Assembly (NCBI RefSeq): GCF_022682495.2
Contig: NC_071393.1
Coordinates: 99,499,010 to 99,563,009 of the forward strand
DNA from: Desmodus rotundus
Taxonomy: Eukaryota > Chordata > Mammalia > Chiroptera > Phyllostomidae
Reading direction: 5' to 3'
Length of the DNA stretch: 64,000 nucleotides
Every line of letters begins with the position of its first letter. Position 1 is the first letter of the stretch. Of the stretch, positions 23,160 through 33,880 are shown piece after piece. The position numbers and the translations under genes are program-made. The notes beneath the pieces are model-generated. The model ran no database searches. It was not told where the DNA came from and saw nothing but the letters and a program-made list of their open reading frames with translations.

Positions 23160-23990
23160 TGAAGAAGAAAAGAGATCTTTTATTCAAAAGCTACACAATT
23201 TTGGAAGAATGGCAGGCTTCTGCCTCAGAGCCCATCCCCTCCAGAATACCCAGAGAAAAAACCCACTACCCTCTGCCAAACCAGCCCAAGGCTGTGCCCA
23301 GAATTCCTTTTCCCATTTAAAATACCATCCTTTGGGAAACCACAGGCGGCTACTACACAATCATCTACATAGCACCTCAGCTTCTTTCTTCATAACTCTC
23401 GGGCCTCAGGCTCCTTTCTGGAGTCTGCATGTGGGTGCACCGCCGCTCACTGACACAGCTTCCCGAGTCAGGGGCTGGGGCCTGCCACCTGGCTATGTGG
23501 CTTCCAGGGCCCAATGGTCCACAAGTGCTCTGGCCCACCCATCCATGCCACAGATCCCGGAGAAAGAGCCGCTGTCTGGGACAGTCTGTGCAGCAGTGAA
23601 AGACAATGTGGCATCCTGCAGGTCACTGCCGGGGCATGTGTCCTTGGGATGCCTGGGGTGTGGCCCAGTGCACTTGACTAGGCCTCAGTGCCAGCTGGCC
23701 CCAACAGGAGAGTTAGGGGAAGGAACCAAGGGTTAAGGAAACCAAGATCTGATGGCACGTCTAGGCCTGAAGGGGCAATGGGAAGAAATAGTGTTATAGG
23801 AGCACAAAGTGAGCTGCAGCCCTGGAGACTCATGGGGCTGCCCAGAAAGAGCTGGGGGGACTGAGGGAGGAAACCGGGGCCAGAGCAGAGTAAACTCACT
23901 GGAGAATAAATGCTGACTTCACTTTTTGCACTTTGGCCAAACACGGCTGGAAACCAGAGCCAACGGAGTCAGGGTAACCCAGTATTGGGT
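23160..23990 (-). mobile_element. Unclassified GC-rich block, possibly an old LTR
   Basis: Composition jumps to GC-rich between AT-rich neighbours. On the minus strand the sequence just before the 23160 edge reads GTGTAGCTTTTGAATAAAAG followed by a T/C-rich stretch, which resembles an LTR polyadenylation signal region. A 175-codon plus-strand ORF (23209-23736) has no recognised motif. I cannot name a family. A non-repeat regulatory or exonic origin is also possible. Confidence 0.25.
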
Positions 23991-23994
23991 CCTG

Positions 23995-24530
23995 TACACG
24001 TTATCTACTATTGCATAACATATTATCCCAAAACGCAGTGACTTCAAGCAATAAACATTTATTATCTCTTGTAGTTTCTGTGGGTCAGGATTTAGGAAGC
24101 AGCTTATCTTGATGATTCCAGTGCTGGTTCTCATGAGACTGCAGCCAAGAGGTCAGTCACTTGAAGGCTTAGGCAGGGCAGAAGGTCCAGTTCCAAGGTG
24201 GCTCACTGACAGAGCTGGTGACTTGTTGCTGGTTGTTGGTGGGAGACCAAGGATCCTCCCCAGATGGGGCTCTCTCAGGGCTGCTTGAGTGTCCTCCCAG
24301 TATGGCCCCTGGCTTCCCCCAGAGTGGGTGATCCAAGAGTCCAAGATGGAGTGACCGTGCCTGTTAGGACAGAGCCTTGACAATCACATACTGTCACCTC
24401 AGCCTCATTCTCTTAGTCATGCAGATCAGTTCTGAGTTAATATCTGCAAGGAGACCACACAAGGGTGCGAACACCAGGAGCCAAGAATAATTGGGGGCTA
24501 TTTTGGAGATACCATGGGGTACAGGGCAAA
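23995..24530 (-). mobile_element. Probable old LTR or medium-reiterated repeat
   Basis: Begins with TTATCTACTATTGCATAACA...AATAAACATTTATTATCTC...TTTCTGTGGGTCAGGATTTA and ends around AGGGTGCGAACACCAGGAG. This phrase order is familiar from an abundant mammalian LTR-like repeat, read in reverse. Family name uncertain. Confidence 0.5.
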
Positions 24531-25622
24531 GCAAAGAAAGGTGGAGGATGAATCAAAGCCAGTACAGTAGGATGGAAATCAGAGACTAACCGGCACGCTT
24601 CCTTGACCATCCCACTGAAAATATTGCATGCATCCCCACCACTCTCTTCCCCTTACTCTGTTTGATTTCTCTTCACAGGACTTAATGGCACCTGAAATAT
24701 ATTTCTATATTAACTATTTTATTTTTGATTCCCTTACTATCACATAAATTCCATGAGATAAGAGAGTTATTCTATTTTGTTTCCTGCTGGCACCAAATAT
24801 GTTTCCAATAAATACTTGTATATTTAAATGTATAAATTTTACCCAATTTCAGGTAAGAAGTAAACGCTTTTAAATCAACAATTCCAGTAGCATCCCCATT
24901 TTGTAAACTGAAAGGTTATCCCATCGCCCCTCCAAAAAAACCAATACTACTCAGCAAATGGGAGTTTGTTTGCCTCTGGGAGCTTTGCAAGCAACGTAGT
25001 TGTTTCTTCGTCCTTTCTCCCTCTTCATTTTCTTTTATTCTCTTTTATCATTCCCTTGAGGTGTTGGTATTGTTTTCCCTGAATTTTAAAATCAAATTTT
25101 CTTATTTCTTCCTCTTAAAAGTAAATTAAATGGTCTTTTGTTGATTAGGCACTTAGTTGACTTCTCTTTTCAGAGGTTTTATTTTAAAAATGGCTCTCAT
25201 GAAAAAACCCCTTGTGCTCAATCCTTCTTATGCCCCCTTCTCTTTATTCCTGAAATCTGCCAAGGGCACCTGAGGGAATTTCTTGTCCTCTGTGGTGCCT
25301 GTGAGGCCAAGGGGGTTGGCAGAGAGCAAATCACAACAGAAAATGTCCTGCTGGGCACCCAGGGAACTCTGTGGAGCCCATCGTGAGCCCACATTCACGG
25401 TGTTTTCTCCCAGTCACCCAGTCAGAAGAAGGCCGTCTCAGGAATATCGGTACCCAATCTAGAGAGGGTGGGATGGTTTTTCTCCTCTCTCAGCCCCAGA
25501 GGGTGCACTATGAGTGAACGCCTTTGCAGATTCAAAGCTGGAGAGACATCATCTCTTATGTTAAGAAGCAGGATTCAATGCAGTGGAGGAGACGAGCTGA
25601 CTGTCAAAGTGGGTGAAAAGTC
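24531..25622. other. No gene or clear repeat recognised
   Basis: AT-rich, with a T-rich patch at 25000-25130 and only short ORFs. Confidence 0.5.
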
Positions 25623-25808
25623 ATGACTCTGTAAAAATTTATTTATTTATTTTAGAGAGAGAGATAATGAGAGAAACATGGATTTGTTGTTTCACTTATT
25701 TATGCATTCATGGGTTGATTCTGATATGTGACCTGACCAGGGATCAAACCTGTAACCTTGGCTTATTGGGATGATGCTCCAACCAACTGAGCTACCCGGC
25801 CAGGGCTA
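25623..25808 (-). mobile_element. VES-type SINE
   Basis: Reverse VES: T-rich tail (ATTTATTTATTTATTTTAG), body with GAGAGAAACATGG, B-box region GGGATCAAACCTGTAACC, head GCTCCAACCAACTGAGC...CGGCCAGGGC. Head class matches the copy near 1.3 kb. Possible duplication AAGTCATGACT / AAGGACATAACT is not clean. Confidence 0.85.
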
Positions 25809-26575
25809 TAAGGACATAACTTAACAACAAGATAGGCACACGGTTATCTTCCTAGAAATTTAGGGGTAGACAGGTGTTTTTATTTTCCCATCTGATGGTC
25901 ATTGGAAATAGTGGATCTTTGAAGAATTTCCTGGACTATTATAAAATAAAATGTGTTGCTAATAATTAAGAAAATTCATTAATTCTGAATACTCTTTCTT
26001 CTTTGAGATCTTATTTTTCTCCAGGATATCTCCTCAGCTATGATACGTACAACTTCCTTCCCTCTTGGCTATATTATTTGAGGTCATTGCTGTCACCTCC
26101 TTCATTCACAGAAAACCATTGGTGTATGTAATCCTTAAGTAAGGGTGCCAGTAATATAGTTTTCCACCCTGATGGCAGAGTGCCAAGTGTGTTTATAGTG
26201 GGTTTTTAAGTCATATTCATGTTGTCAATTTTCACTTAGCATAAATCCACATTCTAAATGAGGACACTTGGGGGTGGAGAATTAGGAGGAATGCACATAA
26301 ATAGTTTAAGAGCAAACAGAAGACTTGCTGTGGTCTGGGTGAATTCCACTATTTTGAGCTGGGAAGACTCAGTGACAATAATTGATTTTGAGCAGGTAAG
26401 CCACCCTTTTCATTTTAAAACAAAACCATACATGGCAATGTATAAATAATGGCAAATTTGCTTATCAACTAACGATAGGACTTAATTTCTTTTAATTATA
26501 AATGAAGCTACAGTTGTCTGGCTTAAAATCTTCCTCCTAAAATTAATCTCTGTGCCCCATCTGTCATGCTTTCAC
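25809..26575. other. No gene recognised
   Basis: AT-rich. A GAGCAG-GTAAGCC donor-like site at about 26394 has a weak acceptor-like TTTTCACTTAG upstream, not enough for an exon call. Confidence 0.45.
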
Positions 26576-26790
26576 GTCCATTCATATATGCAACAAATGT
26601 TTATTGCACACCTACTATGTGCTATTCACTGAGTATGGTGGGAAGTACTAGAGACACAGCACTGAGTGAGACATTCCCTGTGTATTCTAGAATTCCACAT
26701 ATGGTGGGGGATAGAGAAAGGGGAACACACAATGACAATACAGCGTGATAAGAGCTGTCACCAGGATAAGTGAGGGATGATTTATGGAGG
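26576..26790 (-). mobile_element. Old LINE (L2-type) 3' end
   Basis: CAACAAATGTTTATTGCACACCTACTATGTGC followed by a GATACAGCACTGAGTGAGAC-like block is the reversed 3' end of an ancient LINE. Confidence 0.5.
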
Positions 26791-27404
26791 GGGGGTGGGT
26801 ACACTTAACCCAGCTATGTTCTTTTAGAAAATCATACAAGTAAAAATAGCAATTTGCTAAGGAATCTTACTTATTTATTTTGCGAAGTCACTAATCTGAG
26901 ATTTCCAAATTTACTATGCACCACACAACTTTATCTGTTGAAATTTCCCCATGTGACCATACAAGTAATACTTCAGAGTGTCAAATAACTTCTTACTGAA
27001 GTAACTGCAATCATTTTTAACATTTCATAGGAAGTTACATCGAACGTTTTGCGTTACCGAAAATGTACCTTACAAGTTTACAGATTTGCAAGAAGAGTCA
27101 ATTGACAAAACTTTATAAGAGCTTTCTACATGTAGTGGAACTTCAGTAAAATCTAATTAAATAACAGACTTTTCCCTCCTGGTTTAATGGTATTTCTTCA
27201 GGTTCTTTCCTTTTTCAACATCAATATTACATTTTCCTCCTTGCCACATCCTCTTCCCATTTTCTGATTATCAAGAACATTTTTGGTAATATTTAAAGAA
27301 GTCTTGGTGGTTTGTTTGCTCATTCTCTTAAAATTTTGTAAGGGGTATGTTCTTGTGTTTTCAAAGTGGTCTTCAGTGGGGCCTTGTTTTTTAGATTCAC
27401 TTAA
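26791..27404. other. AT-rich sequence, nothing recognised
   Basis: A seven-G run near 26790 and short ORFs only. Confidence 0.5.
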
Positions 27405-27545
27405 AGTTAACAAACATGCAGGGAGCACACACCATATGCCAAGCACTGTGCAAGGTGCTGGATACAGAGAGAGAGAGAGAGAGACAGCCCTTGCCTTCAG
27501 GGAGTACTCAGTCGAGTTACTAGATTCAAGTGGACTCTGGTAGAA
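27405..27545 (-). mobile_element. Old LINE (L2-type) 3' fragment with short GA run
   Basis: CATATGCCAAGCACTGTGCAAGGTGCTGGATACAG then a (GA)n of about 10 units, then CAGCCCTTGCCTTCAGGGAGTACTC. This is the same element order as at 26.6 kb. Confidence 0.45.
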
Positions 27546-29929
27546 GAGGCAGATTCACCACCCCACACTTAACATCACAATTCCATCTTCATCTCCCATG
27601 GTTCAGTTTCTGAAGTTCTATCATAGGAAAAGTGAGAACCTTAAAACTTAGGAGAAAAGTAGAGCTGGGGAGACCATAAGCAAACCTGAGAATATTCTTT
27701 AAAGCATGAAAATCAGCAAAGGTAGAATGCCTGCAAACATCTGTCATTCTCCAGACTTTTGCCAACCTGCTTACTATCAAAATAAATGACCCTGTCTGGT
27801 GGACATATTTAGCACAGAAAAATCAAGTCTTGCCTTTCTGCCTTGCATACAAACTATTGGAGTTATTATTCTGTAGCTTCTCTCCCAAGACATTTCAAAA
27901 TGGTGTATTCCTGTGATATTAATCTCCCTGATTTATACCCTTTAAGTCTGACATTCCTTTCAAAGGACTGTTTTTTCAAGACTTTGCTTGTGCACAATGT
28001 TCCCTAACCTCTGTCATGCTTTGTTGCCGACCCCTGCTCTTGACCTTGTTGCTCGTTTCCTGCTGTCCCTGATACTCTGTATATGTATGTATCTTCAAAG
28101 ACATTTTAAAGGGGACGTGTGTATTTCTCAGGATTACTTTCTGTTTTTATGGTAAGAATGCATTTGGTTTAAATCCTTCTACTACCCTAGTTGACAGTTC
28201 AGCCCTACCTTCTGCTGGTGGACGGTTTGGAATTCTTCCTGCTTATGGGAAGACCAGAACTTCAGACACATCGCAGGCAGTCTCTACTCAAGAAGTGTTT
28301 ACCTTCGTCCTTACTTAGCTGGCCAAAATCCCCATCGGCCCAGCTGGCTCTTTCTTACCTACTTTCAACCATCTTCTGTCTTCTTCCTTTTTGTGTCCTT
28401 ACCTACTCAGTGTCATTCAGTGACAAGACCTCTATTTCACAATTAGCCTTCCTCCAGCCTGCCCAGCATCTGCCCACCTTGGCCTCTAAGCCCATCCCTT
28501 CCTCCTTCCCATCCACATGTGTATTTGTTTTCTCATTTGGTGTTAGGGAAGCAAATTTCTTGAACTCATTCATCACTGATAACCTCCTAAGGTTTTATGT
28601 ATGTAACATGTAACAACACAAATGAGTTCAATTCTGGTGACATTTCAGGCAATATCAGAGGAGAATCTGGGGGTGTGGGGTGGGCTTCACACCATTCCAC
28701 TTAACCGCCTAGTTAGCCCTGCCCAGGGCAAAGGGAAAGAACTCTTGCCTCTAACACTTTGCCCTCTCCGGAGGAACAGTTGGCCACCCCTCTGGAACCC
28801 CCTTGACCTACTAGCTTTTATGCTGGGCTATGAGACAGAGACTGACAGTTTTCAATTGTGAGGGTCAATACCTCTCTCTCAAGAAAGATTAGTTCTGCTC
28901 ACTACACCCTCTGACTCTCTTTAAACCAAATAAGATTCAGCCTTCTTGGCGCTTAACAGCTGGGGGTTGGCTCAGAAGCTGGGGGGAGGAAATGATTCTG
29001 TGACACATGGATCATATCATGATTATTCCTCTTTATGAAGAAGTCTTCAGAGAGACTTCTATTTCCTCGAGCTGATCCAAGAAATGCCTGGAATTCTAGT
29101 TTTTCCGTGATAAAATAATAGCTCAATGATTTATTTATTTTAATTACTATTTGGTACAATAAAGCAAGTCATTAAATGCATCATCAATGTATATGAGTGG
29201 ACAAGACTTACTAATATATAATTCCACCTTATTCCTATTTCACTATTCCCTCTTTGTCACAGCCCACACATACACTTAAGGAGTGGCATTGCTGGTGCCG
29301 TTTGTGGCTCCTTTCTGATAAATATAATAAGAAATGGTAGAGACCACAATTGAGACATGGCCAAGAAAGTAGAGAGGTCTTAGCCAGAGAAGGCAAGTCA
29401 GTCAAAATAGCAAAGAACTAGCGGGCATGGCAAGGGCGGGGAGAGAGGGGAATAATGGTGTAAAGAGATTAGCGGAAGAGTTGGAGGATTTGACATATGA
29501 GAAGCTCTGGGACAGCTGTGAGGCGGCAGAACTGGAGAGTGCAGGAGGGAATGTGAAAAGTGTTTCTGGCTTGTAAATTCATCTCTTTAAAGTTCATCCA
29601 GAAATGCAAGTGAGAATAGTTTTCTTTCCTTTTTTTCCAGTCCTTCTTAAAATTTATTTTTTAAAATTACTTTTTATTGCCAGACTTTTCTTCTTATAAG
29701 CAATTCACTGCCTAACAGAACCAAGAGTTGCCCCAGGATTCTTTAGGGTCACCGCTGTAACAAATACAAAGAATTGGGTATGTATGTGCCGTGGTTTTCT
29801 GCAATTTGCAAACAGCAACAACAACAACAAAAAAAATGGGGGGTGGGGGTGCTTTATTATCCCATGACCATCCTCTCATACAAAAGCAGTTTTGGAATTT
29901 CTGCCAATGATGTCTTTTCATTATATAAA
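27546..29929. other. No gene recognised
   Basis: Includes a C/T-rich interval (28190-28600) that could be another eroded old LINE, and a (CAA)n run near 29815 followed by A8 and G-rich sequence. ORFs up to 140 codons have no motif. Confidence 0.45.
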
Positions 29930-30660
29930 ATCTGTTAAATACCTAGTATGTGACAAGCAACAATGTCTAGAATATAGCCCTAGCCTTAAGGGGCTCAAAT
30001 AATGAGTGAGGTGGACATATACCAACTCATTAAAACAATGCAGTTAGTTGAGAAACGGAGATCGAGGTATGGGACCAGGCCCTCACAGAGCAAGACACAC
30101 CTGGCTCTGCTCGTGTGGTCAGGGAAATGTGACAGAAGGTGAGTCTGCCAGGGTAAGCAGGGGTGGCCAGCACACAAAATGGAGGAGGGAATAGGGCATG
30201 TCTGGCAAAAAGAAGAGCATATGGCAAGATGTAGAGGAGAAAAGGGCATGGCTGTGTGAGAAACCTTCCATAAAGGTGGATGTGGGATGGGTGGCTGTGG
30301 GGTTGCAACAGATTAAATAATAAAGTTAGAGTGTAGTCGTCTGACATTTCAGAATGCCTTACCCGCATGCCATGCAAAGGAATTAAAATTTGTACCCTGT
30401 AAGCGATGGGGAGGGGCGGGTAGTGAAAAATTTTAGCTGGGCAGAGTGGCATGCTCAGCTCATTTCAGATGTGTACTTCTAGTGGTCCTGGTGAAGAAGA
30501 GAGGCTGGAGGTAGGAGGGAGTATGGTGGTCGCTTATGTAATAAGACAGTTGCAGGGTAAGAAAGGTGGGGGTGGGGTTGTTGGTCAAAGAGATAGTTTG
30601 GTGGGAATGAAAGGACGAGGACCTTTAAATCAGACAAGGGGTGACAGAGATAAACGGTTC
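29930..30660 (-). mobile_element. Old LINE relic (L2-type), antisense
   Basis: Starts with a 3'-end-like block (TACCTAGTATGTGACAAGC...GCCCTAGCCTTAAGGGGCTC) and continues as purine-rich sequence matching the reverse complement style of the 5.2-7.1 kb relic (GGCAAAAAGAAGAGCATATGG, TACCCTGTAAGCGATGGGGA). Confidence 0.45.
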
Positions 30661-31733
30661 TGATGTCATTCTTAGATTCCTGCTGTGGACACCTGGCTTG
30701 TATTCCTCATTCAATGAAATATTGATAGAGAAAGGGGAATAAACTTTGGGTGAAGGGATATATTTAATTTGGGGATGTTCGTATTAAGGAGTTCCAAGGA
30801 ACTTCCAGCCAGAATGCTCAAAACGCAGGAGAGATATCAGGCCAAAATGATGTTCTTTTTATTACCTCCCACCTCCTCTACCAGGTAAGAAATACAGGTA
30901 TCAATGTCTACAAATAGGGCCACTAATGAATATTAGAGCATTTTACAGGCTTTTGTTTTATGCATTAATAAAATGTACCCAGGATAGGTTCATATTCATT
31001 ACTGATGGCATGAACTGTTAGTGATGAGGTGTAATTATGTGTCCTAAGAAGTTAACACTTTGCAGACTTAGTATACATGCCTACTTAACACACTTGTGTT
31101 AAGCTCTAAACTGGATCAATCTTCTCCCTTAGCCAAACTACACCCCCACATTTCTCTTTTTTCTCTTCAGAGAAGGAGGCTACTGGGACCACTTGAAAGC
31201 AAGGAGGTTAATGACAGGAAGAGAAAGATCTTAAAATCTAGTCTTTACTTCCCAGCAGTGACTAGGTTAACGCACTGAGAGTTTTGTAAGGGCTACAGAG
31301 GAAGAACCGAGCAAAAGGCAGCCAAATACCTAGAGATGCTATTGTCTGAGAGAGATTTTCCTATCTAGACAAAAAAGTAAGTTCCAACCACTCTCTGATG
31401 ATTAAGAAGAGCGTGAGAAGGGAACAGAGAGGATTTTAAAAAATGAAAAAGACCTATTTGAATCCAGAATTAATGCCAGTAACTACTAGTAGTCTAAAAT
31501 TAACCAAAGATTTGTTTCTCTAACCTTTCCAACCATTAATAATTTTGCTTCTCATTTTTCTTAGATTTAGTATCATATATATTTAAATTTTTATATGAAA
31601 GCTGGTGACCTTTGGCACCAAGATTCCTGATTTGGAGGCAATTCATGTCTGACTTTCATCGGGCTGCAGGAGGCTCTGGGAATCTATGTCTGGTCCTCTC
31701 CAACTACAAAAATTTTATTTGCTGGTGGTTCAA
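30661..31733. other. No gene or clear repeat recognised
   Basis: AT-rich. Holds the palindrome annotated at 31084-31103. Confidence 0.5.
31084..31103. repeat. Perfect 9-bp inverted repeat, 2-bp spacer
   Basis: CTTAACACA-CT-TGTGTTAAG. Short palindrome with T-box-like ACAC/GTGT halves. Could be chance. Confidence 0.9.
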
Positions 31734-31969
31734 AAGTAGTTACTTATTTTTTAAAAAAGATTTTATTTATTTTTAGAGAGGGGAAGCAAGGGAGAAAGAA
31801 GGAGAGAAACATCAATGTGTGGTTCCCTCTCATGCGCCCCCTACTGGGGATCTGGCTGGCAACCCAGGTATGTGCCCTGACTGGGAATCAAACCGGCAAC
31901 CCTTTGGTTCACAGGCCAGCACTCAATCCACTGAGCCACACCAGCCAGGGAAGTAGCTACTCATTTTTA
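31734..31969 (-). mobile_element. VES-type SINE with target duplication
   Basis: The SINE body is 31754-31950. Flanks AAGTAGTTACTTATTTTT and AAGTAGCTACTCATTTTT are an imperfect duplication (about 18 bp, two mismatches). Head reads CAGCACTCAATCCACTGAGCC...CCAGCCAGGG in reverse, a different head class from the 1.3 and 25.7 kb copies. Body contains the duplicated B-box-like GCAACCCAGGTATGTGCCC. Confidence 0.95.
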
Positions 31970-32604
31970 ATCTTAAAACAATCTGTTTATAATTTTCTAA
32001 TGTTAGTGAATTGACATCAGGGTCCTTTTTGATATGATTTCCAGGAAGAAAACAAACTCTGTTCAAGAGACATCAAATGAAAACAAAGGGTGTCCTGGGA
32101 CTAGTCTCAGAACATTTTATAGAAATTAAAATTTTGTACCTTGTGGGCTAAAGTGTATAGTCCCCAAAGTGGTTTAGGAAGAGTTACCTGGTGATTTACC
32201 TGGTAATCCAGTTATCTTCATCAGCTCTAGGTTTCCAACATTTCCTGTTAGTTTACTTGCTGGAACGGTTAAGACAAGACTGGATTTAAAAAGTGGTGTT
32301 GGGGAATTAACTCTTGCAGGGGAAAATTAACTTTCCAGTCACTGACTCCTCAGGAGAAGAGCTTAATAGTGCAGCTTGGACACTGGGATTCCCCTGCCCC
32401 CAGCTGTGTTTAATCTCTAGCTTCTGTCCAGCACCTTGTGTTGGTATTGGGGGAGAATGATTCGCAAGCTGAATAAACTGCCATCAGGAGCATCTGAGTG
32501 TAGTCCTGAATATACTAACTGTGGGGAATCCTGAAACCAAGTACTGTCCCCGTTTGACTGCAGACTGCTGAAGTCACTTGCCTTCCCTGGGCTGCACTTT
32601 CCTC
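31970..32604. other. No gene or clear repeat recognised
   Basis: Unique-looking mid-GC sequence. Confidence 0.5.
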
Positions 32605-32835
32605 TAAAAATAATAAGAGCCAGTATGTATCAAACACTTTCTGTGTTTCAGGAATTATTATATTCTTTTTGTATACCATCTCATTTAATCCTCAGATTTC
32701 TGCTGTGGGGTATGACTGTAATCATTTCCATTTTGTAGATGAGGAAATTGAGGCAAGTAGAAATTAGATAATTTGCCCAAGTTCATGAAGTCAGTAATGA
32801 CAGCTTAGATTTAAACCCTGATGGATGAACAGACT
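32605..32835 (-). mobile_element. MIR SINE
   Basis: Reverse MIR, nearly complete: CACTTTCTGTGTTTCAGG, CATCTCATTTAATCCTCAGA, CCATTTTGTAGATGAGGAAA, AATTTGCCCAAGTTCATGAA, TTAGATTTAAACCCTGATGG, TCTGCTCTTATCCCTAACGC. Confidence 0.85.
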
Positions 32836-33624
32836 TCCTGCAGTCTCTGCTCTTATCCCTAACGCTGCACCACCTACTAAAGTGACTGACAAGGACCCTG
32901 TAGGTCCTTTCAGTTCTACCAGTGTGTTGGGGAGGGGGTGCAGGAGAGGACTCTATTTCTGGGCTGGGACTGTATAGCGTTTAGGACCACGTCCTTCCTT
33001 CCCACCATCAAGAATCTTGGCAATATGTCTTCACTGTTAGGCTACAGGTAGCACTGCAGGACTTGGTTTAGCTCCTATGCCCCACAAGAATACTTATTGG
33101 GGTCATTCTTTTCTGAGTATGTGGGTTAAGCAAGATTTCAGTGGTAGTGGGACCTTGGAGAAATTAGTCGTCTAGAATGTTGGCCCAGAGAAAAATGCTG
33201 CAGCAAGACGCTGCAAGCTTCCAGCTAACTCGTTTGAAAAGGACTATAGTGAATCAGAAGGAGCCACTGAGGCTGGTGCTGGATCTCAGGGCCAGAACCT
33301 GGCCAGGGGCTGTTGACACCCCCAAAAGAACAGCCACCACAGCAGCAGCAGCAACAACAATGAAAACAAGCCAAGTTCAAGCTAAGAAAGCAGACTGTGT
33401 GCCGGCAAGGGGGCTGCCCAAGCTGAAGGCGGTAGGTCGTGGAGGTGAGGGTGAGGGAATGAGAAAGGGGAAGGAAGAAACTGATACCACCGAAGGGATT
33501 TGGAACAAAGGGATAAAAGGGTTGGTTTCTTTTAGTCAAATTGTGTCAGTAGCCCAGGAAAAGGTGAAACTGCTAGTGAGCCCTGAAATGGAAAGAGAGG
33601 GAAAGAAGAAAGCAGCTCACAGCT
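32836..33624. other. Sequence upstream of candidate first exon
   Basis: Contains a 150-codon plus-strand ORF (33177-33629) with a low-complexity ATTAAAATT-type stretch from CAG/CAA repeats. No domain recognised and no conservation evidence. Confidence 0.45.
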
Positions 33625-33700
33625 ACTAAGAAGAGGAGGAAGTGGGAGATGTGCTGCTTCCTGTAGAAAGAACGATGACTGAAGACAAAGCTGGGTGGGG
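33625..33700 (+). promoter_or_regulatory. Candidate promoter with ETS/PU.1-like sites
   Basis: AAGAGGAGGAAGTGGGAG at about 33630-33647 fits the PU.1-type purine-rich core GAGGAAGTG. A second ETS core, CTTCCTGT, lies in the opposite orientation at about 33657-33664. No TATA box is evident. Sites lie just upstream of the GC-rich block that ends in a splice donor. Function is inferred from motif and position. Confidence 0.3.
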
Positions 33701-33880
33701 ACTAGTCCCTGGGCTGCAGGCGCAGCTGCTACACATACACACAACGGCCGCTGCTCTGTGGGCAGCTCCTACTACTGCTGAGCTGGGCTGGGCTGGGCGG
33801 GCTGCGCCGGAGCTCGCCTGCACAGACCAGCTGGGAGACAGGAGAAAAGCCACTCTTCTCTGACCAGCCTCAGAGCCAAG
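33700..33880 (+). other. Candidate 5' noncoding first exon
   Basis: The GC-richest stretch in this part of the window, with several CpGs (GGCGGGCTGCGCCGGAGCTCG) and a GCTGG repeat. It ends in a good donor, AGCCAAG followed by GTAAAAG. The frames across it close before the donor, so if transcribed it is probably 5' UTR. The transcription start is unknown; my left limit is arbitrary. The likely downstream partner is the 41-bp segment at 49.3 kb. I do not recognise the gene. Confidence 0.35.

Noticed and set aside
23209..23736. 175-codon plus-strand ORF in the GC-rich block
   Set aside because: No recognisable motif, no splice or Kozak support; GC-rich composition lowers stop frequency.
26240..26394. 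Possible exon ending in GAGCAG/GTAAGCC
   Set aside because: The acceptor side is weak and no frame or conservation supports it.
31084..31103. Palindrome as a T-box binding site
   Set aside because: The half-sites lack the full TCACACCT core; kept only as an inverted repeat.
33177..33629. 150-codon ORF just upstream of the candidate first exon
   Set aside because: Low-complexity Ala/Thr stretch from CAG/CAA repeats, no family features, and no evidence of conservation.
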